Positions 45,552 to 54,969 of a DNA stretch of 64,000 nt are shown here, piece after piece. A program made the translations under genes and the position numbers. Each line of letters opens with the position of its first letter. Within the stretch, counting starts at the first letter, position 1. The notes under the pieces were generated by a model, which worked only from the letters and a program-made list of their open reading frames with translations, made no database searches and was not told the DNA's origin. Origin of the DNA: Brevundimonas sp. UBA4553 (GTDB lineage Bacteria; Pseudomonadota; Alphaproteobacteria; Caulobacterales; Caulobacteraceae); the NCBI RefSeq assembly GCF_002387245.1, contig NZ_DGLD01000014.1, forward strand, positions 62,001 to 126,000, in the 5' to 3' direction.

Positions 45552-47060
45552 ATGCAATCACGGTCGATGGGGATGCTGTTGGCGGCGGTAATCACTGGCA
45601 CGGCGGGCGAGGCCGGGGCGCAGGATCGAGCGGCCTTTGGCGCAGCGATGGACGCCTTCCTGCAAAGGGCGATGCAGCGCGTCGAGGCGGCGCCGGGCCT
45701 GGCCGTGGCTGTCGTGGACGAGGAAGGGCTGGTCCACGCCGCGGGCTTCGGCGTGGCGGATGTGGCGACCGGCGCAGCCGTCACGGCGGACACCCGATTC
45801 TACATCGCTTCGGCCACCAAGTCCTTTACCGCCCTGTCGTTTGCGGCCATGGCGCAACGGGGCGAGGTGGATCTGGACGCGCCCCTGGCCGACTGGGCGC
45901 CGCCGTCGGGCGTGCCTGCCGACATCGCCACGCGGATTACTCTGGCCGATCTGCTCAGCCATCGTTCAGGCGTGGACAATGACCCCATCGCGTTTCGTCT
46001 TGCCTATTCCGGCGACTGGAGCCCCGAGGTCCTATGGCGGCTGACTGCGGAGACGCGGCCGCGCGACACCTCCTATGGCCAGTTCGTCTATGACAACTCC
46101 GGCTACAACCTCGCCACCGTCCTGAGCGACCGCCACTGGGGCCGCGACTGGCGCGAGATGGTCGAGGACGAGGTGCTGACGCCGCTGGGTATGAGCGCCA
46201 CGACTGCGCGCATCGACGAAGCGCGGGCGTCGGGGGTGGTGGTCGCGGCCGGTCATTTCGGTCGCATTCCCGGCCAGCCCGAGCGGTCGCCGTTGCAGAA
46301 GACTGACGCGACCATGCAGTCGGCGGGCGGGCTGATCTCGACCGCCAGAGACATGGCGATCTGGCTGGAGGCGCAGATTAACGACGGTCGGGTCGATGGG
46401 CGGCAGGTGTTTCCGGAAGGGCTCGTCGCCTCGACCCATGCATCGCGGGTGGCGCAGGAGGCGAGCTTCGGCCTCTATGTCCGCACTGGCTATGGCCTGG
46501 GTTGGCAGGTGGGACGCTATGGCGACGACGTGCTGATCCACCACTTCGGCAACTTCTCCGGCTCGCGCGCCCATGTCTCCTTCATGCCGGAGCGCCGCGT
46601 GGGCGTGGCGGTGATGGTCAATGAAGACGCCTTCGTCGGCGATCTGGCCGATGTGGTCGCCAACTACACCTATGACTGGTTCGCAGGTCTGCCCGACATT
46701 GACGCTGTCTATTACGCCAGGCTGGCCGCCCTGATCGCCGAGCGCGACCGCCGCCGCGCAGGCATCGGCGGGGCGCTGGAGGCGCGGGCGAAACGACCGC
46801 GCACCCTGTCGCTCGCCAACGCCGCCTACGTCGGCGACTACGTTAACCCGGCCTATGGAACCCTGACGATCCGCGAGACGGGCGAGCGTCTGTCAGTCGC
46901 CATCGGCGTACAGCAGGCCCTAGCCGACTACCTGACCGAGCCTGAGGGTCTGCGCGTCGAACTGACCCCGTTCCGGGGCGAGGGCCTGGTGTTCAAGCTG
47001 GACGCCGATGGCCGCCCGAGCGCGCTGGTCTATCAGGACGCGGTCTTCGTGCGTAACTAG
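45552..47060 (+). CDS. Exported serine hydrolase, class C beta-lactamase-like
   Basis: A 502-residue protein with a signal peptide (about 1-23, ending AGAQ). The beta-lactamase/PBP4* fold follows: the nucleophile motif S-x-x-K is Ser 87-Lys 90 in IASATKSFTALS, the second motif Y-x-N is in VYDNSGYNLA, and the third in HFGNFSG. A C-terminal domain of about 120 residues (DYVNPAYGTLTIRETGERL) is of the type found in penicillin-binding-protein-like esterases. It could be an esterase or D-aminopeptidase; resistance function is not implied. Its stop overlaps the convergent esterase by 4 bases. Confidence 0.88.
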   Translation: MQSRSMGMLLAAVITGTAGEAGAQDRAAFGAAMDAFLQRAMQRVEAAPGLAVAVVDEEGLVHAAGFGVADVATGAAVTADTRFYIASATKSFTALSFAAMAQRGEVDLDAPLADWAPPSGVPADIATRITLADLLSHRSGVDNDPIAFRLAYSGDWSPEVLWRLTAETRPRDTSYGQFVYDNSGYNLATVLSDRHWGRDWREMVEDEVLTPLGMSATTARIDEARASGVVVAAGHFGRIPGQPERSPLQKTDATMQSAGGLISTARDMAIWLEAQINDGRVDGRQVFPEGLVASTHASRVAQEASFGLYVRTGYGLGWQVGRYGDDVLIHHFGNFSGSRAHVSFMPERRVGVAVMVNEDAFVGDLADVVANYTYDWFAGLPDIDAVYYARLAALIAERDRRRAGIGGALEARAKRPRTLSLANAAYVGDYVNPAYGTLTIRETGERLSVAIGVQQALADYLTEPEGLRVELTPFRGEGLVFKLDADGRPSALVYQDAVFVRN

Positions 47061-47974
47061 GGCCTGGCCGGCAAGACCGCCATCAGGGCGCGGGTGAAGC
47101 CGACCGGTGCGACGGTCAGGTGGTCCTCGTTTTCCAGCACCGTCGACTGGATGCTGATGCCCGGATAGGCGCGCGATTTCAGCGCCCGCTCCATCGTGTG
47201 CATGTCGCCGACCATGTCGGCGTCGGTGCTGTGGCGAGCGGTGGGGCCGGGGCCTTCGAAGCCGCCGACGTACATGAAGACCTCGGCGGGCAGGTCGCGA
47301 TGGGTGCGGGCGTAGTCCGCCTCGACCTTCATCATGTGGCGCTTGTCGTACCAGAAGGAGGGGCTGCCCAGCACGTAGCTGCTGAACATCGTCGGATCAG
47401 TGAACATGATCTGGGCGCCCAGCAGACCGCCATAGGAATGGCCCAGCAGGACGCGGCGCGCCGGATCGGCGCGGAACTTCTGCTCCACGAAGGGCAGGGC
47501 CTGGGTCTTCAGATAGGTCTGATAGGCCGCGCCTCCACCATGTACGGAGCCGGCGGAATTGCGGGGGCCGTTCGGCGTGGGGGTGTAGTCGCGGCGGCGG
47601 CTGTCGGCGCCGCCGTAGCCCTTGGCGTAGGACAGGCCGACCAGGATGAACTCCTCGATCACCGGCCCCTCCAGGTTCACCCGCCGTGCGATCTGACGGA
47701 TGATTGGAAAGGCGTAGTCGGCGTCGGTGACATAGAGGACCGGGTAGCGACGATTCGGCTGGGTCTCATAGCTGGCGGGCAGGCTGACGAAGACCTGATA
47801 GTCGCGACCCGAGACCGGATCGGGCACGGACCAGACCTGGGTGCCCGTCAGCACATAGGGCGCGCCCTCGCCGGCGGCGGCGGCGTTGGCGGTGGTTTGG
47901 GCGTCCGCTCTCTCGCCGCAGCCCGCGACGAGGCTCGTCGCCACCAGAATCGTCGCCAGTCCCAATGCCCGCAT
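47057..47974 (-). CDS. Exported alpha/beta-hydrolase esterase (IroE/Fes-like), lipoprotein
   Basis: A 305-residue protein. The signal segment ends in the lipobox LVAGC, so it is probably lipidated. The esterase-D-type fold shows RRYPVLYVTDADYAF and the nucleophile elbow LLGHSYGGLLGAQ, with a late catalytic His in NEDHLTVAP. The closest types by eye are IroE/Fes siderophore esterases, but no siderophore genes are nearby. ATG 47974 is preceded by GAGGGG; a GTG seven codons earlier is less likely. It is convergent with the serine hydrolase. Confidence 0.85.
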   Translation of the reverse strand: MRALGLATILVATSLVAGCGERADAQTTANAAAAGEGAPYVLTGTQVWSVPDPVSGRDYQVFVSLPASYETQPNRRYPVLYVTDADYAFPIIRQIARRVNLEGPVIEEFILVGLSYAKGYGGADSRRRDYTPTPNGPRNSAGSVHGGGAAYQTYLKTQALPFVEQKFRADPARRVLLGHSYGGLLGAQIMFTDPTMFSSYVLGSPSFWYDKRHMMKVEADYARTHRDLPAEVFMYVGGFEGPGPTARHSTDADMVGDMHTMERALKSRAYPGISIQSTVLENEDHLTVAPVGFTRALMAVLPARP

Positions 47975-48049
47975 GGACGCCCCCTCAAGCTTCACCAGAA
48001 AGGCAGACTTGAGGGCAAATGGGGCGAGGAAAGGGCAGCCAAGGTTGTC

Positions 48050-48661
48050 TTAGGCGTAGTTGAAACTGATCGAGATGCGCTGTTCCTCGGCGCGGTTGGC
48101 CGGGACCTCGTGGCGCAGCCAGCTTTCCCACATCAGGATCGTGCCTGACGCCGGTTTCAGATAGACGAAGGGCTTCTCGGCCTCGGTCGCCTCGGCGGTC
48201 AGGCCGGGGCGCGCCATCATCATCGTCAGGCGGGGGTCCTCGATCTTCAGCGACGAGGCCCCGTCTGGCACGTGGACATAGATGGTGCCGGATATGATGG
48301 CGTGCGGATGGATGTGCCCCGTGTGTCCGCCGCCGGGCATCAGGACATTGACCCACAGATTGTCCAGCCGAGGCTTGCGCGCCAGATCGAAGTGAAGCGC
48401 CTTGGCGTAGGCGGCGGCGTGCTTGTCCAGCAGTCGCTTCAGTTCCGCGAACTCGGGGAAGCGATGCGGCAGGTCGTTGATCGAGCCGTAGGAGGTGTAG
48501 CCGGGATAGTGGTTGGTCTTGCACCATTCGATGCCGGCCTCGTCTTCCTCGGCCATGACCAGGCAGAGATCGAGGATTTCCTCGTGCAGTTCCGGCCAGG
48601 CGGGCGCCGCGGCCAGCGAGGCTTCGTAGACCTGGGTCGGAAAGAGGGGGCGCAGGGACAT
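48050..48661 (-). CDS. 2OG-Fe(II) oxygenase-like protein (TIGR02466 type)
   Basis: A 203-residue protein with a double-stranded beta-helix look. HTGHIHPHAIISGTIYVHVP carries likely iron ligands (H-x-H) and the SGxxYV strand typical of this uncharacterised oxygenase group, often seen in phage and bacteria. A second His near WLRHEVPAN could complete the facial triad, with Arg in EEQRISISFNYA. The reaction is unknown. ATG 48661 has GGA upstream; 7 codons more are possible. Confidence 0.75.
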   Translation of the reverse strand: MSLRPLFPTQVYEASLAAAPAWPELHEEILDLCLVMAEEDEAGIEWCKTNHYPGYTSYGSINDLPHRFPEFAELKRLLDKHAAAYAKALHFDLARKPRLDNLWVNVLMPGGGHTGHIHPHAIISGTIYVHVPDGASSLKIEDPRLTMMMARPGLTAEATEAEKPFVYLKPASGTILMWESWLRHEVPANRAEEQRISISFNYA

Positions 48662-48689
48662 GGCGGTTCCATAGGCCAAGCAGGCAACT

Positions 48690-49460
48690 TCAGAAAGGCA
48701 GAGCCGCTTCCCCCCGCAAGATCGCCTCCGCCTCGGGGCTGTGCTTGGCGTCGGTGCGGTCGTGCAGGATCAGCGGCGGCAGCAGTCGCAACGGCGCCTT
48801 GCCGGTCTTGATGGCCTGCACCAGCACGCGCTTGGCCGGCTGGTCGGCATAGGGGTGGACGGGACGGACGGCGAAGGAGCCGGCCTTCTCGCCCAGCAGC
48901 GCCAGCAGATCGGCCAGGCGGTCGGCGCGGTGGATGACCACGATCTTGCCGCCCTCGCGCACGGCCTTCAGCAGGAAGCCGGTCCAGGCCTTCAGCCCGT
49001 CGTCGGCCATCCAGGCGCCGACCTTGCCGGGGGCGGGCGTCCGCAGCGCGCCGGGATCATCGAAGAAGGGGGGATTGCTGACGGCCCAGTCGAAGGTCGG
49101 CAGGTCCAGCGCCCGAAAGCCGTGCGCCACATCGCCGCTCAGGATGGCGGTGCGATCTTCGACGCCGTTCAGGACGGCGTTCTCACGCGCCAGTCCTGCA
49201 GCAATCGCGTCGCGCTCCAGCCCGGTCAGGCCTGCACCGGGACAGCGCCCGGCGATCTGCATCAGCACGCCGCCGGCGCCGCAACCGGCTTCGATCAGAC
49301 GTTCGCCCGGCCTGGCGGCGACGGCGGCCGCCAACAGGGCGGCGTCCATGCCGGCGCGATAGCCCTTCACCGGCTGGCGCAGGCGCGCGCGGCCGCCCAG
49401 CAGGGCGGATTCCGCCACATCGGCGGCGACAGTAAGGGCGGACTCGGCTTGACCCGTCAT
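48690..49460 (-). CDS. TrmN6-like tRNA1(Val) adenine N6-methyltransferase
   Basis: A 256-residue class I methyltransferase. The SAM motif is LIEAGCGAGGVLMQIAGR, and the catalytic adenine-N6 motif is FDWAVSNPPFFDDPG (N-P-P-F). The N-terminal GGRARLRQPVKGYRAGMDAALL is diagnostic of the TrmN6/YfiC group, which methylates A37 of tRNA-Val. ATG 49460 is divergent from the polyprenyl synthase, 100 bases away. I cannot exclude a related rRNA or protein methyltransferase. Confidence 0.85.
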   Translation of the reverse strand: MTGQAESALTVAADVAESALLGGRARLRQPVKGYRAGMDAALLAAAVAARPGERLIEAGCGAGGVLMQIAGRCPGAGLTGLERDAIAAGLARENAVLNGVEDRTAILSGDVAHGFRALDLPTFDWAVSNPPFFDDPGALRTPAPGKVGAWMADDGLKAWTGFLLKAVREGGKIVVIHRADRLADLLALLGEKAGSFAVRPVHPYADQPAKRVLVQAIKTGKAPLRLLPPLILHDRTDAKHSPEAEAILRGEAALPF

Positions 49461-49560
49461 GACGCCGCCACCATTGTGCGCCGCGTCGCGTCCGGGCAAG
49501 CGGGTGTGGTGGTTTTTCGAGCGAATCTCCCCCTTCGCTCCTGTGTTGAAAGAGATTTTC

Positions 49561-50577
49561 GTGGACGCAGCATTCGTCGCCGCTCCCCGCCCCAAGGGCG
49601 ATGTGGACGCTCTTGTCCGTCTGGCCAAGGACGACATGGCGGCGGTTGACGCCCTGATCATCGCCCGGATGCAGTCGGACGTGCCCGTCATCCCCATGCT
49701 GGCCGAGCACCTGGTCTCGGCGGGCGGCAAGCGTCTGCGGCCGTTGCTGACCGTCGCCGCGGCGCGCGCCATCGGCGCCGCCGACGACATTTTGGGCGCC
49801 AAGAAGCTGGCCGCTTCGGTCGAGTTCATCCACACCGCAACCCTGCTGCACGACGACATCGTCGACGGCTCGGAAATGCGACGCGGCAAGGTGGCGGCGC
49901 ACCTGATCTGGGGCGCCGCCTCGTCGGTTCTGGTCGGTGACTTCCTGTTCGCGCGCGCCTTTGAACTGATGGTCGAGACGGATTCGCTGCGCGCGCTCGG
50001 CATTCTGGCTACGGCGTCCAGCGTGATCGCCGAGGGCGAGGTGCTGCAACTGACGCGCGCCCACGACCTGAACCTGGATCAGGACACCTATCTGCAGATC
50101 ATCCGCGCCAAGACCGCCGAACTGTTCGCCGCCGCCGCCGAGTCGGGCGCGGTGGGCGCAGGCGCGACCGAGGAACAGGTCAAGGCGCTGCGCGACTACG
50201 GCATGGCCCTGGGCATCGCCTTCCAGTTGGCCGACGACGCGCTCGACTATGGCAGCGACACCGCGACCCTGGGCAAGAATGCAGGCGACGACTTCAACGA
50301 GGGCAAGGCCACCTTGCCGCTGCTGCTGGCCGTCCAGCGCACCAAGGGCAGGGAAGATCTGTTCTGGGACCGCGTCATCACCAAGGGCGAACGCACGCCC
50401 GAAGACTTCATCCGCGCTCGTGAACTGATCCTGGGCACGGGCGCGGTCGAGGCGACGCTGGACGCCGCCGCCGACTATGCTGATCGGGCCAAGGCTGCGC
50501 TGTCGGTTCTTCCCGCCAGCGATTGGCGGTCGGCGCTTGAAGATCTGGCCGACTTTGCGGTCAGCCGCGCGGCCTGA
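49561..50577 (+). CDS. Long-chain polyprenyl diphosphate synthase (ubiquinone side chain)
   Basis: A 338-residue trans-prenyltransferase. The first Asp-rich motif is LLHDDIVDGSEMRRG and the second is FQLADDALDYGSD. The SxGGKRLRP motif is also present. It builds the all-trans side chain of ubiquinone; in alphaproteobacteria usually C50, but length cannot be read here. GTG 49561 gives a normal N-terminus with AAAGAGA 6-8 bases before; a longer reading to ATG 49459 would overlap the methyltransferase start. It is coupled to the next gene by TGATG. Confidence 0.92.
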   Translation: MDAAFVAAPRPKGDVDALVRLAKDDMAAVDALIIARMQSDVPVIPMLAEHLVSAGGKRLRPLLTVAAARAIGAADDILGAKKLAASVEFIHTATLLHDDIVDGSEMRRGKVAAHLIWGAASSVLVGDFLFARAFELMVETDSLRALGILATASSVIAEGEVLQLTRAHDLNLDQDTYLQIIRAKTAELFAAAAESGAVGAGATEEQVKALRDYGMALGIAFQLADDALDYGSDTATLGKNAGDDFNEGKATLPLLLAVQRTKGREDLFWDRVITKGERTPEDFIRARELILGTGAVEATLDAAADYADRAKAALSVLPASDWRSALEDLADFAVSRAA

Positions 50578-50990
50578 TGCTGCTGGCGGTCGTCATCGCG
50601 GGCATGCTGACAGCCGCCCCGCAAGACCTGCCGCGATTCACCATGACGCCGGAACCTGGCGACGCGCTGAAGGCCGAACTGTTCCGCCTGGCGTCGGGGG
50701 ATCCCGAGGCGCAGGCGCGCAGCCTGCTTGGAGGGGATCAGGCCGAGGCTGGCGCTTTCAACCTGCACGCGGCCGGGCCTCTGATGATGATGTATCGCGA
50801 GGACGCCGGGCCTGCGGGCGGACTGGTGCTCTATGCCGGGGCCGAGGCGGGGCACAGGCCTGACGCCGCCTGCCTGCTGACGCGCAATCCCGACGGCCAG
50901 CAGAACAATGCGCGTCGTGCGACTGACTGGTGTCTGTCCTTCATCCTGAAGACGGCGCCGACGCTGAATATTCCGCCGGCGCCGCTTTAG
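50577..50990 (+). CDS. Exported small protein, unknown function
   Basis: A 137-residue protein with a short signal peptide (MLLAVVIAGMLTAAPQ). It has two Cys (DAACLL, TDWCLSF) that could pair in the periplasm and a compact alpha/beta pattern. I do not recognise a family. Its ATG overlaps the polyprenyl synthase stop (TGATG), so it is cotranslated with it. Ends 7 bases before the convergent aminotransferase stop. Confidence 0.65.
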   Translation: MLLAVVIAGMLTAAPQDLPRFTMTPEPGDALKAELFRLASGDPEAQARSLLGGDQAEAGAFNLHAAGPLMMMYREDAGPAGGLVLYAGAEAGHRPDAACLLTRNPDGQQNNARRATDWCLSFILKTAPTLNIPPAPL

Positions 50991-50996
50991 TCGGAC

Positions 50997-52202
50997 CTAC
51001 TTCAGGCTGGCGCAGAAGGTCTGGATGCGCGCGCAGGCGGCTTCCAGCACGGCTTCCGACGTGGCGTAGCTGACACGGAAGTAGGGGCTGAGGCCAAAGG
51101 CCGTGCCCTGGACCACGGCCACGCCCTCCTGGCTGAGCAGTTCGGCGGTGAAGACCTCGTCGTCGGTGATGACGACGCCTGATTCCGTCGTCTTGCCGAT
51201 CAGGCCTTCGATCGAGGGATAGACGTAGAAGGCGCCCTCCGGCGTGGGGCAACGGACGCCCGAGGCCTGGTTCAGCATGGACACCACCAGATCGCGCCGG
51301 CGCTCGAAGGCGGCGGAGCGCTCGCCCAGAAAGTCCTGCGGCCCGTTCAAGGCCTCGACAGCCGCCCACTGGCTGATCGACGACGGGTTCGAGGTCGTCT
51401 GGCTGGCCACCTTGCGCATCAGATCGATCAGCGGCTTGGGACCGCCCGCATAGCCGATGCGCCAGCCGGTCATGGCGTAGGCCTTGGACACGCCGTTGAC
51501 CGTCAGGGAGCGGTCATAGAGGTCGGGCGCCACCTGGGCGATGGTCAGGTATTCGAACCCGCCATAGACGAGGTGCTCGTACATGTCGTCCGTCAGTATC
51601 CAGACCTGCGGGTGCTTGCGCAGCACCACGGCCAGGGCTTCCAACTCGGCTCGGGTATAGGCGGCGCCGGTCGGGTTCGACGGCGAGTTGAGGATGATCC
51701 ACTTGGTCCGGGGCGTGATGGCCGCGTCCAGGACCTCGGGACGCAGCTTGAAGCCGTCGGCTTCCTGGCCGACCACGGTCACGGGCTCGCCGCCGGCCAG
51801 AAGCACCATGTCCGGATAGGAAACCCAGTAGGGCGCCGGCACGATGACCTCGTCTCCGGGGTTCAGCGTCGCCGCGAAGGCGTTGAAGATGACCGGCTTG
51901 CCGCCCGAGGCGACGTGAATCTGGTTGGCGGCGTAGGTCAGGCCGTTCTCGCGCGCGAACTTGGCCACGATGGCGGCCTTCAGCTCGGGCATGCCGTCCG
52001 CGTCGGTGTACTTGGTCTCGCCGCGATTGATGGCGTCGATGGCCGCCGCCTTGATGTTGTCCGGGGTGTCAAAGTCCGGCTCGCCGGCGCCCAGACCGAT
52101 CACGTCACGACCCTGACGTTTCAGCTCACGCGCCTGGGCGGTCACGGCCAGGGTGGCCGAAGGCTTGACGCGGGCGAGGGCGGCGGACTGAAGGCTGGAC
52201 AT
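50997..52202 (-). CDS. aatA: PLP-dependent aspartate/aromatic aminotransferase (class I)
   Basis: A 401-residue fold-type I aminotransferase, most like the AspC/AatA group of alphaproteobacteria. Substrate and cofactor residues: GAGEPDFDTP, SNPTGAAYT with the PLP-ring Asn, DDMYEHLVYGG with Asp and Tyr, and the Schiff-base Lys in NGVSKAYAMTGWRIGY, then YFRVSYATS with the carboxylate Arg. It interconverts aspartate and oxaloacetate or similar. ATG 52202; an upstream start 24 codons earlier is implausible. The gene name rests on family similarity only. Confidence 0.92.
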   Translation of the reverse strand: MSSLQSAALARVKPSATLAVTAQARELKRQGRDVIGLGAGEPDFDTPDNIKAAAIDAINRGETKYTDADGMPELKAAIVAKFARENGLTYAANQIHVASGGKPVIFNAFAATLNPGDEVIVPAPYWVSYPDMVLLAGGEPVTVVGQEADGFKLRPEVLDAAITPRTKWIILNSPSNPTGAAYTRAELEALAVVLRKHPQVWILTDDMYEHLVYGGFEYLTIAQVAPDLYDRSLTVNGVSKAYAMTGWRIGYAGGPKPLIDLMRKVASQTTSNPSSISQWAAVEALNGPQDFLGERSAAFERRRDLVVSMLNQASGVRCPTPEGAFYVYPSIEGLIGKTTESGVVITDDEVFTAELLSQEGVAVVQGTAFGLSPYFRVSYATSEAVLEAACARIQTFCASLK

Positions 52203-52266
52203 GTCTATCCCGTCTGGTGGATGTGGTGGGGGCCGGGGAGGCGAGGCTTGATACGCAACCCGGCGC

Positions 52267-52289
52267 AGACGCACAACGTTTGTGCGTCT
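52267..52289. promoter_or_regulatory. 23-bp palindrome between divergent genes
   Basis: AGACGCACAA-CGT-TTGTGCGTCT, perfect 10-bp arms around three bases, in the 121-base gap between the aminotransferase (start 52202) and the TVP38-like gene (start 52324). No T-run follows on either strand, so it is better explained as an operator for one or both genes than as a terminator. Confidence 0.45.
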
Positions 52290-52323
52290 TGCGGACGGTC
52301 AAAAGGCGATTTGGGCGAGATTT

Positions 52324-53046
52324 ATGCGGCGGATCGTCGATTTTCTTCTGAACCTGGAGGCGCAGCGCTGGCGAACCCTGCTGGTCAGCCTGCTGTTGCT
52401 CGGGGGAATCATCGCCCTGTTCGCCTTCGGCAAGAGCCACCTCACCCTCGGCGCCGAGGAGAAGCTGGAAGCCTGGCTAGAGGGCTACAGGATCGGACCC
52501 TGGGGGCTGGCGGCCGCAATCGTCGTCTTCACCCTGTCGGCCTTCGTCGGGATTCCCCAGTTCATCCTGATCGCCGCCTGCGTGGTGGCCTTCGGTCCCT
52601 GGTTCGGGTTCCTCTACAGCTGGATCGCGACTGTGGTGTCGGCGGCGGTCACTTATTGGCTGGGGCGCGGGCCTACCGCCCGGGCGCTCGAGCGCTTTGG
52701 CGGCGGCGCGGCCGATCGGCTGAAGCGGTTCGTCGGGCGCAACGCCTTTTCCGCCAGCTTCATCATCCGCAACGTGCCTTCGGCGCCCTTCATCGTCGTC
52801 AACATGGCGTTCGGCGCGGTCCGAGCCTCGTTTCCGGGCTTTCTGGCGGGGTGCGCGCTTGGCGTTCTGCCCAAGACCGCACTGGTCGCCTTCTTTGGCG
52901 GCTCGTTCATGGCGGCGGTGTCCGGCGATGGGGTATGGACCTCATTGATCCTGGCGGGCGTTGCGGCAGCCTGGCTGGCGCTGATGCTGGCCGTGCGCGA
53001 ACTGGTCAAGCGCCGCGAGGCGGCGCGCCCCTCGGATCCTGATTGA
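52324..53046 (+). CDS. TVP38/TMEM64-family (VTT-domain) membrane protein
   Basis: A 240-residue protein with about five to six helices. The VTT signature includes FVGIPQFILIAACVVAFGP, ATVVSAAVTYWLGRG and the conserved NVPSAPFIVVNMAFG, resembling the DedA superfamily. Members act in lipid or membrane homeostasis; the transported lipid is unknown. ATG 52324 is followed by a basic start (MRRIVDFLL). An upstream start in frame near 52282 would include part of the palindrome and is less likely. The GST gene follows after 13 bases. Confidence 0.85.
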   Translation: MRRIVDFLLNLEAQRWRTLLVSLLLLGGIIALFAFGKSHLTLGAEEKLEAWLEGYRIGPWGLAAAIVVFTLSAFVGIPQFILIAACVVAFGPWFGFLYSWIATVVSAAVTYWLGRGPTARALERFGGGAADRLKRFVGRNAFSASFIIRNVPSAPFIVVNMAFGAVRASFPGFLAGCALGVLPKTALVAFFGGSFMAAVSGDGVWTSLILAGVAAAWLALMLAVRELVKRREAARPSDPD

Positions 53047-53059
53047 GACGGAGATGACG

Positions 53060-53677
53060 ATGCTGAAACTCTATTACTCGCCCGGCGCCTGCGCCATGGC
53101 CTCGCACATTGCTCTGGAGGAGTCGGGCGCCGACTATGAACTCCAGAAGATCGACCTGAAGCAGGGTGAGCAACGGACGCCTGAGTATCTGGCGGTCAAT
53201 CCCGCCGGCGTGACGCCCGCCCTGGCGACCGACCTCGGCGTGATCACCCAGAACGTGGCCATCCTCGCCTACATCGCCCAGACGCATCCGAAGGCGAATC
53301 TGGCGCCGCTGGACGATCCCTACGCTTTCGCCCGGATGCAGGCGTTCAACGCCTGGCTGGCCTCGTCCCTGCACCCGGCGATCGGCAAGGTCCTGTTCTC
53401 GCGACCGCCGCTGGAAGGCGCCGCGCGCGACGACGCACTGGAGTTGGCGCTGGCCAAGTATGACTTGGCGGAACAGCACCTGCTGGCGGGACCTTGGGCG
53501 CTGGGTGAAGATCATTCGGTCACGGATGGATATCTGATGGTCTTCACGCGCTGGGCCCGTCAGGCCGACCTCTTGGATCAGCGACGCTTCCCCGGCCTGA
53601 ACGCCCATCTGGACCGTGTTCAGTCACGTCCCGCCGTTCAGCGAGCGCTCGCGACCGAGGGGCTGTCGGCGATCTGA
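53060..53677 (+). CDS. Glutathione S-transferase (beta-class-like)
   Basis: A 205-residue protein. The N-terminal thioredoxin-like domain has YSPGACAMASHIALEE, with the Cys used by bacterial beta-class GSTs, and NPAGVTPAL before the cis-Pro. The C-terminal helical domain contains DHSVTDGYLMVF. It conjugates or reduces electrophilic compounds with glutathione. ATG 53060 has GGAG at 6 bases; ATG 53054, two codons earlier, is the alternative. Tail GLSAI. Confidence 0.9.
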   Translation: MLKLYYSPGACAMASHIALEESGADYELQKIDLKQGEQRTPEYLAVNPAGVTPALATDLGVITQNVAILAYIAQTHPKANLAPLDDPYAFARMQAFNAWLASSLHPAIGKVLFSRPPLEGAARDDALELALAKYDLAEQHLLAGPWALGEDHSVTDGYLMVFTRWARQADLLDQRRFPGLNAHLDRVQSRPAVQRALATEGLSAI

Positions 53678-53928
53678 CGGCGAGGCCTGCAAGCGGGGCC
53701 GGAAAAGCTTGAGCAGAGGGGTTTCAAGCCTTGCTGTGACAAGGCCGTGATTGGCGTGTCATAGGCGCTTGCAATCGACGCGCCATGCGGGCAAACGGGC
53801 CTATAGTCGGCCAGGCGAGGACGATCAGGATGGTTCTGCGCACATGGGTGCGCAGGGCAGGGCGTCGCCGGAGCAGACAAAGCAAGACTCACGCCCTAGC
53901 AGGCCCGAACAAGCGGTAACCGACGCCC

Positions 53929-54969
53929 ATGCTTTCACCCCTCTTCGGCATGTTCTCCAACGATATCGCGATGGACCTGGGGACCGCCAACACCCTGATC
54001 TACATGCGCGGCAAGGGCATCGTCCTGAACGAGCCGTCGGTCGTGGCCCTGCGCAACGTCGGCGGCCGCAAGATCGTCCACGCGGTGGGCCTGGAAGCCA
54101 AGCAGATGCTGGGCCGCACGCCCGGCCACATGGAAGCCATCCGCCCGATGCGCGATGGGGTCATCGCTGACTTCGAAGTCGCCGAAGAGATGATCAAGCA
54201 CTTCATCCGCAAGGTTCATAACCGCAAGGGCTTCGTGAACCCCAAGATGATCGTCTGCGTCCCGTCGGGCGCCACCGCAGTCGAGCGCCGCGCCATCAAT
54301 GATTCCTGCCTGAACGCCTCGGCCCGTCGCGTCGGCCTGATCGACGAACCCATGGCCGCCGCGATCGGCGCGGGTCTGCCGATCCACGAGCCGACCGGCT
54401 CGATGGTCGTCGACATCGGCGGCGGCACGACCGAAGTGGCCGTCCTGTCGCTGTCGGGCATCGTCTATTCGCGTTCGGTCCGCGTCGGCGGCGACATGAT
54501 GGACGACGCCATCATCAGCTACATGCGCCGCAACCATAACCTGCTGATCGGTGAGACGACGGCGGAGCGTATCAAGAAGGACATCGGCACCGCCCGCGTC
54601 CCGGCCGACGGCGAAGGCCTGTCGATCGAGGTCAAGGGTCGCGATCTGATGCAGGGCGTGCCGCGCGAAGTGAAGATGAGCGAGCGTCAGGCGGCCGAGG
54701 CCCTGGCCGAGCCGGTCTCGCAGATCGTCGAGGCCGTCAAGGTCGCTCTGGAAGCCACTCCGCCGGAATTGGCCGCCGACATCGCCGACAAGGGCATCAT
54801 GCTGACCGGCGGCGGCGCCCTGCTGCGCGGCCTGGACATCGAGATCCGCGACCACACCGGCCTGCCGGTTCAGGTGGCCGACGATCCGCTGTCCTGCGTC
54901 GCCATCGGCTGCGGCAAGGTGCTGGAGCACCCGTCGTGGATGAAGGGCGTCCTCGAGTCCTCGCTCTGA
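53929..54969 (+). CDS. mreB: Rod-shape-determining actin-like protein MreB
   Basis: A 346-residue bacterial actin. Phosphate-1 loop AMDLGTANTLIYMRGKG, phosphate-2 VVDIGGGTTEVAVLS near residue 164, and adenosine motif IMLTGGGALLRGLD near residue 290. MreB polymerises under the inner membrane and directs cell-wall synthesis with RodA and PBP2. It starts the five-gene mre/rod operon. The 251-base region before it (53678-53928) carries no repeat or named element that I trust, but probably holds the promoter. Confidence 0.97.
   Translation: MLSPLFGMFSNDIAMDLGTANTLIYMRGKGIVLNEPSVVALRNVGGRKIVHAVGLEAKQMLGRTPGHMEAIRPMRDGVIADFEVAEEMIKHFIRKVHNRKGFVNPKMIVCVPSGATAVERRAINDSCLNASARRVGLIDEPMAAAIGAGLPIHEPTGSMVVDIGGGTTEVAVLSLSGIVYSRSVRVGGDMMDDAIISYMRRNHNLLIGETTAERIKKDIGTARVPADGEGLSIEVKGRDLMQGVPREVKMSERQAAEALAEPVSQIVEAVKVALEATPPELAADIADKGIMLTGGGALLRGLDIEIRDHTGLPVQVADDPLSCVAIGCGKVLEHPSWMKGVLESSL

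Noticed and set aside
45552..47060. Antibiotic-resistance beta-lactamase
   Set aside because: The catalytic motifs are those of a broad esterase/DD-peptidase-like family with an extra C-terminal domain; sequence does not support a resistance claim.
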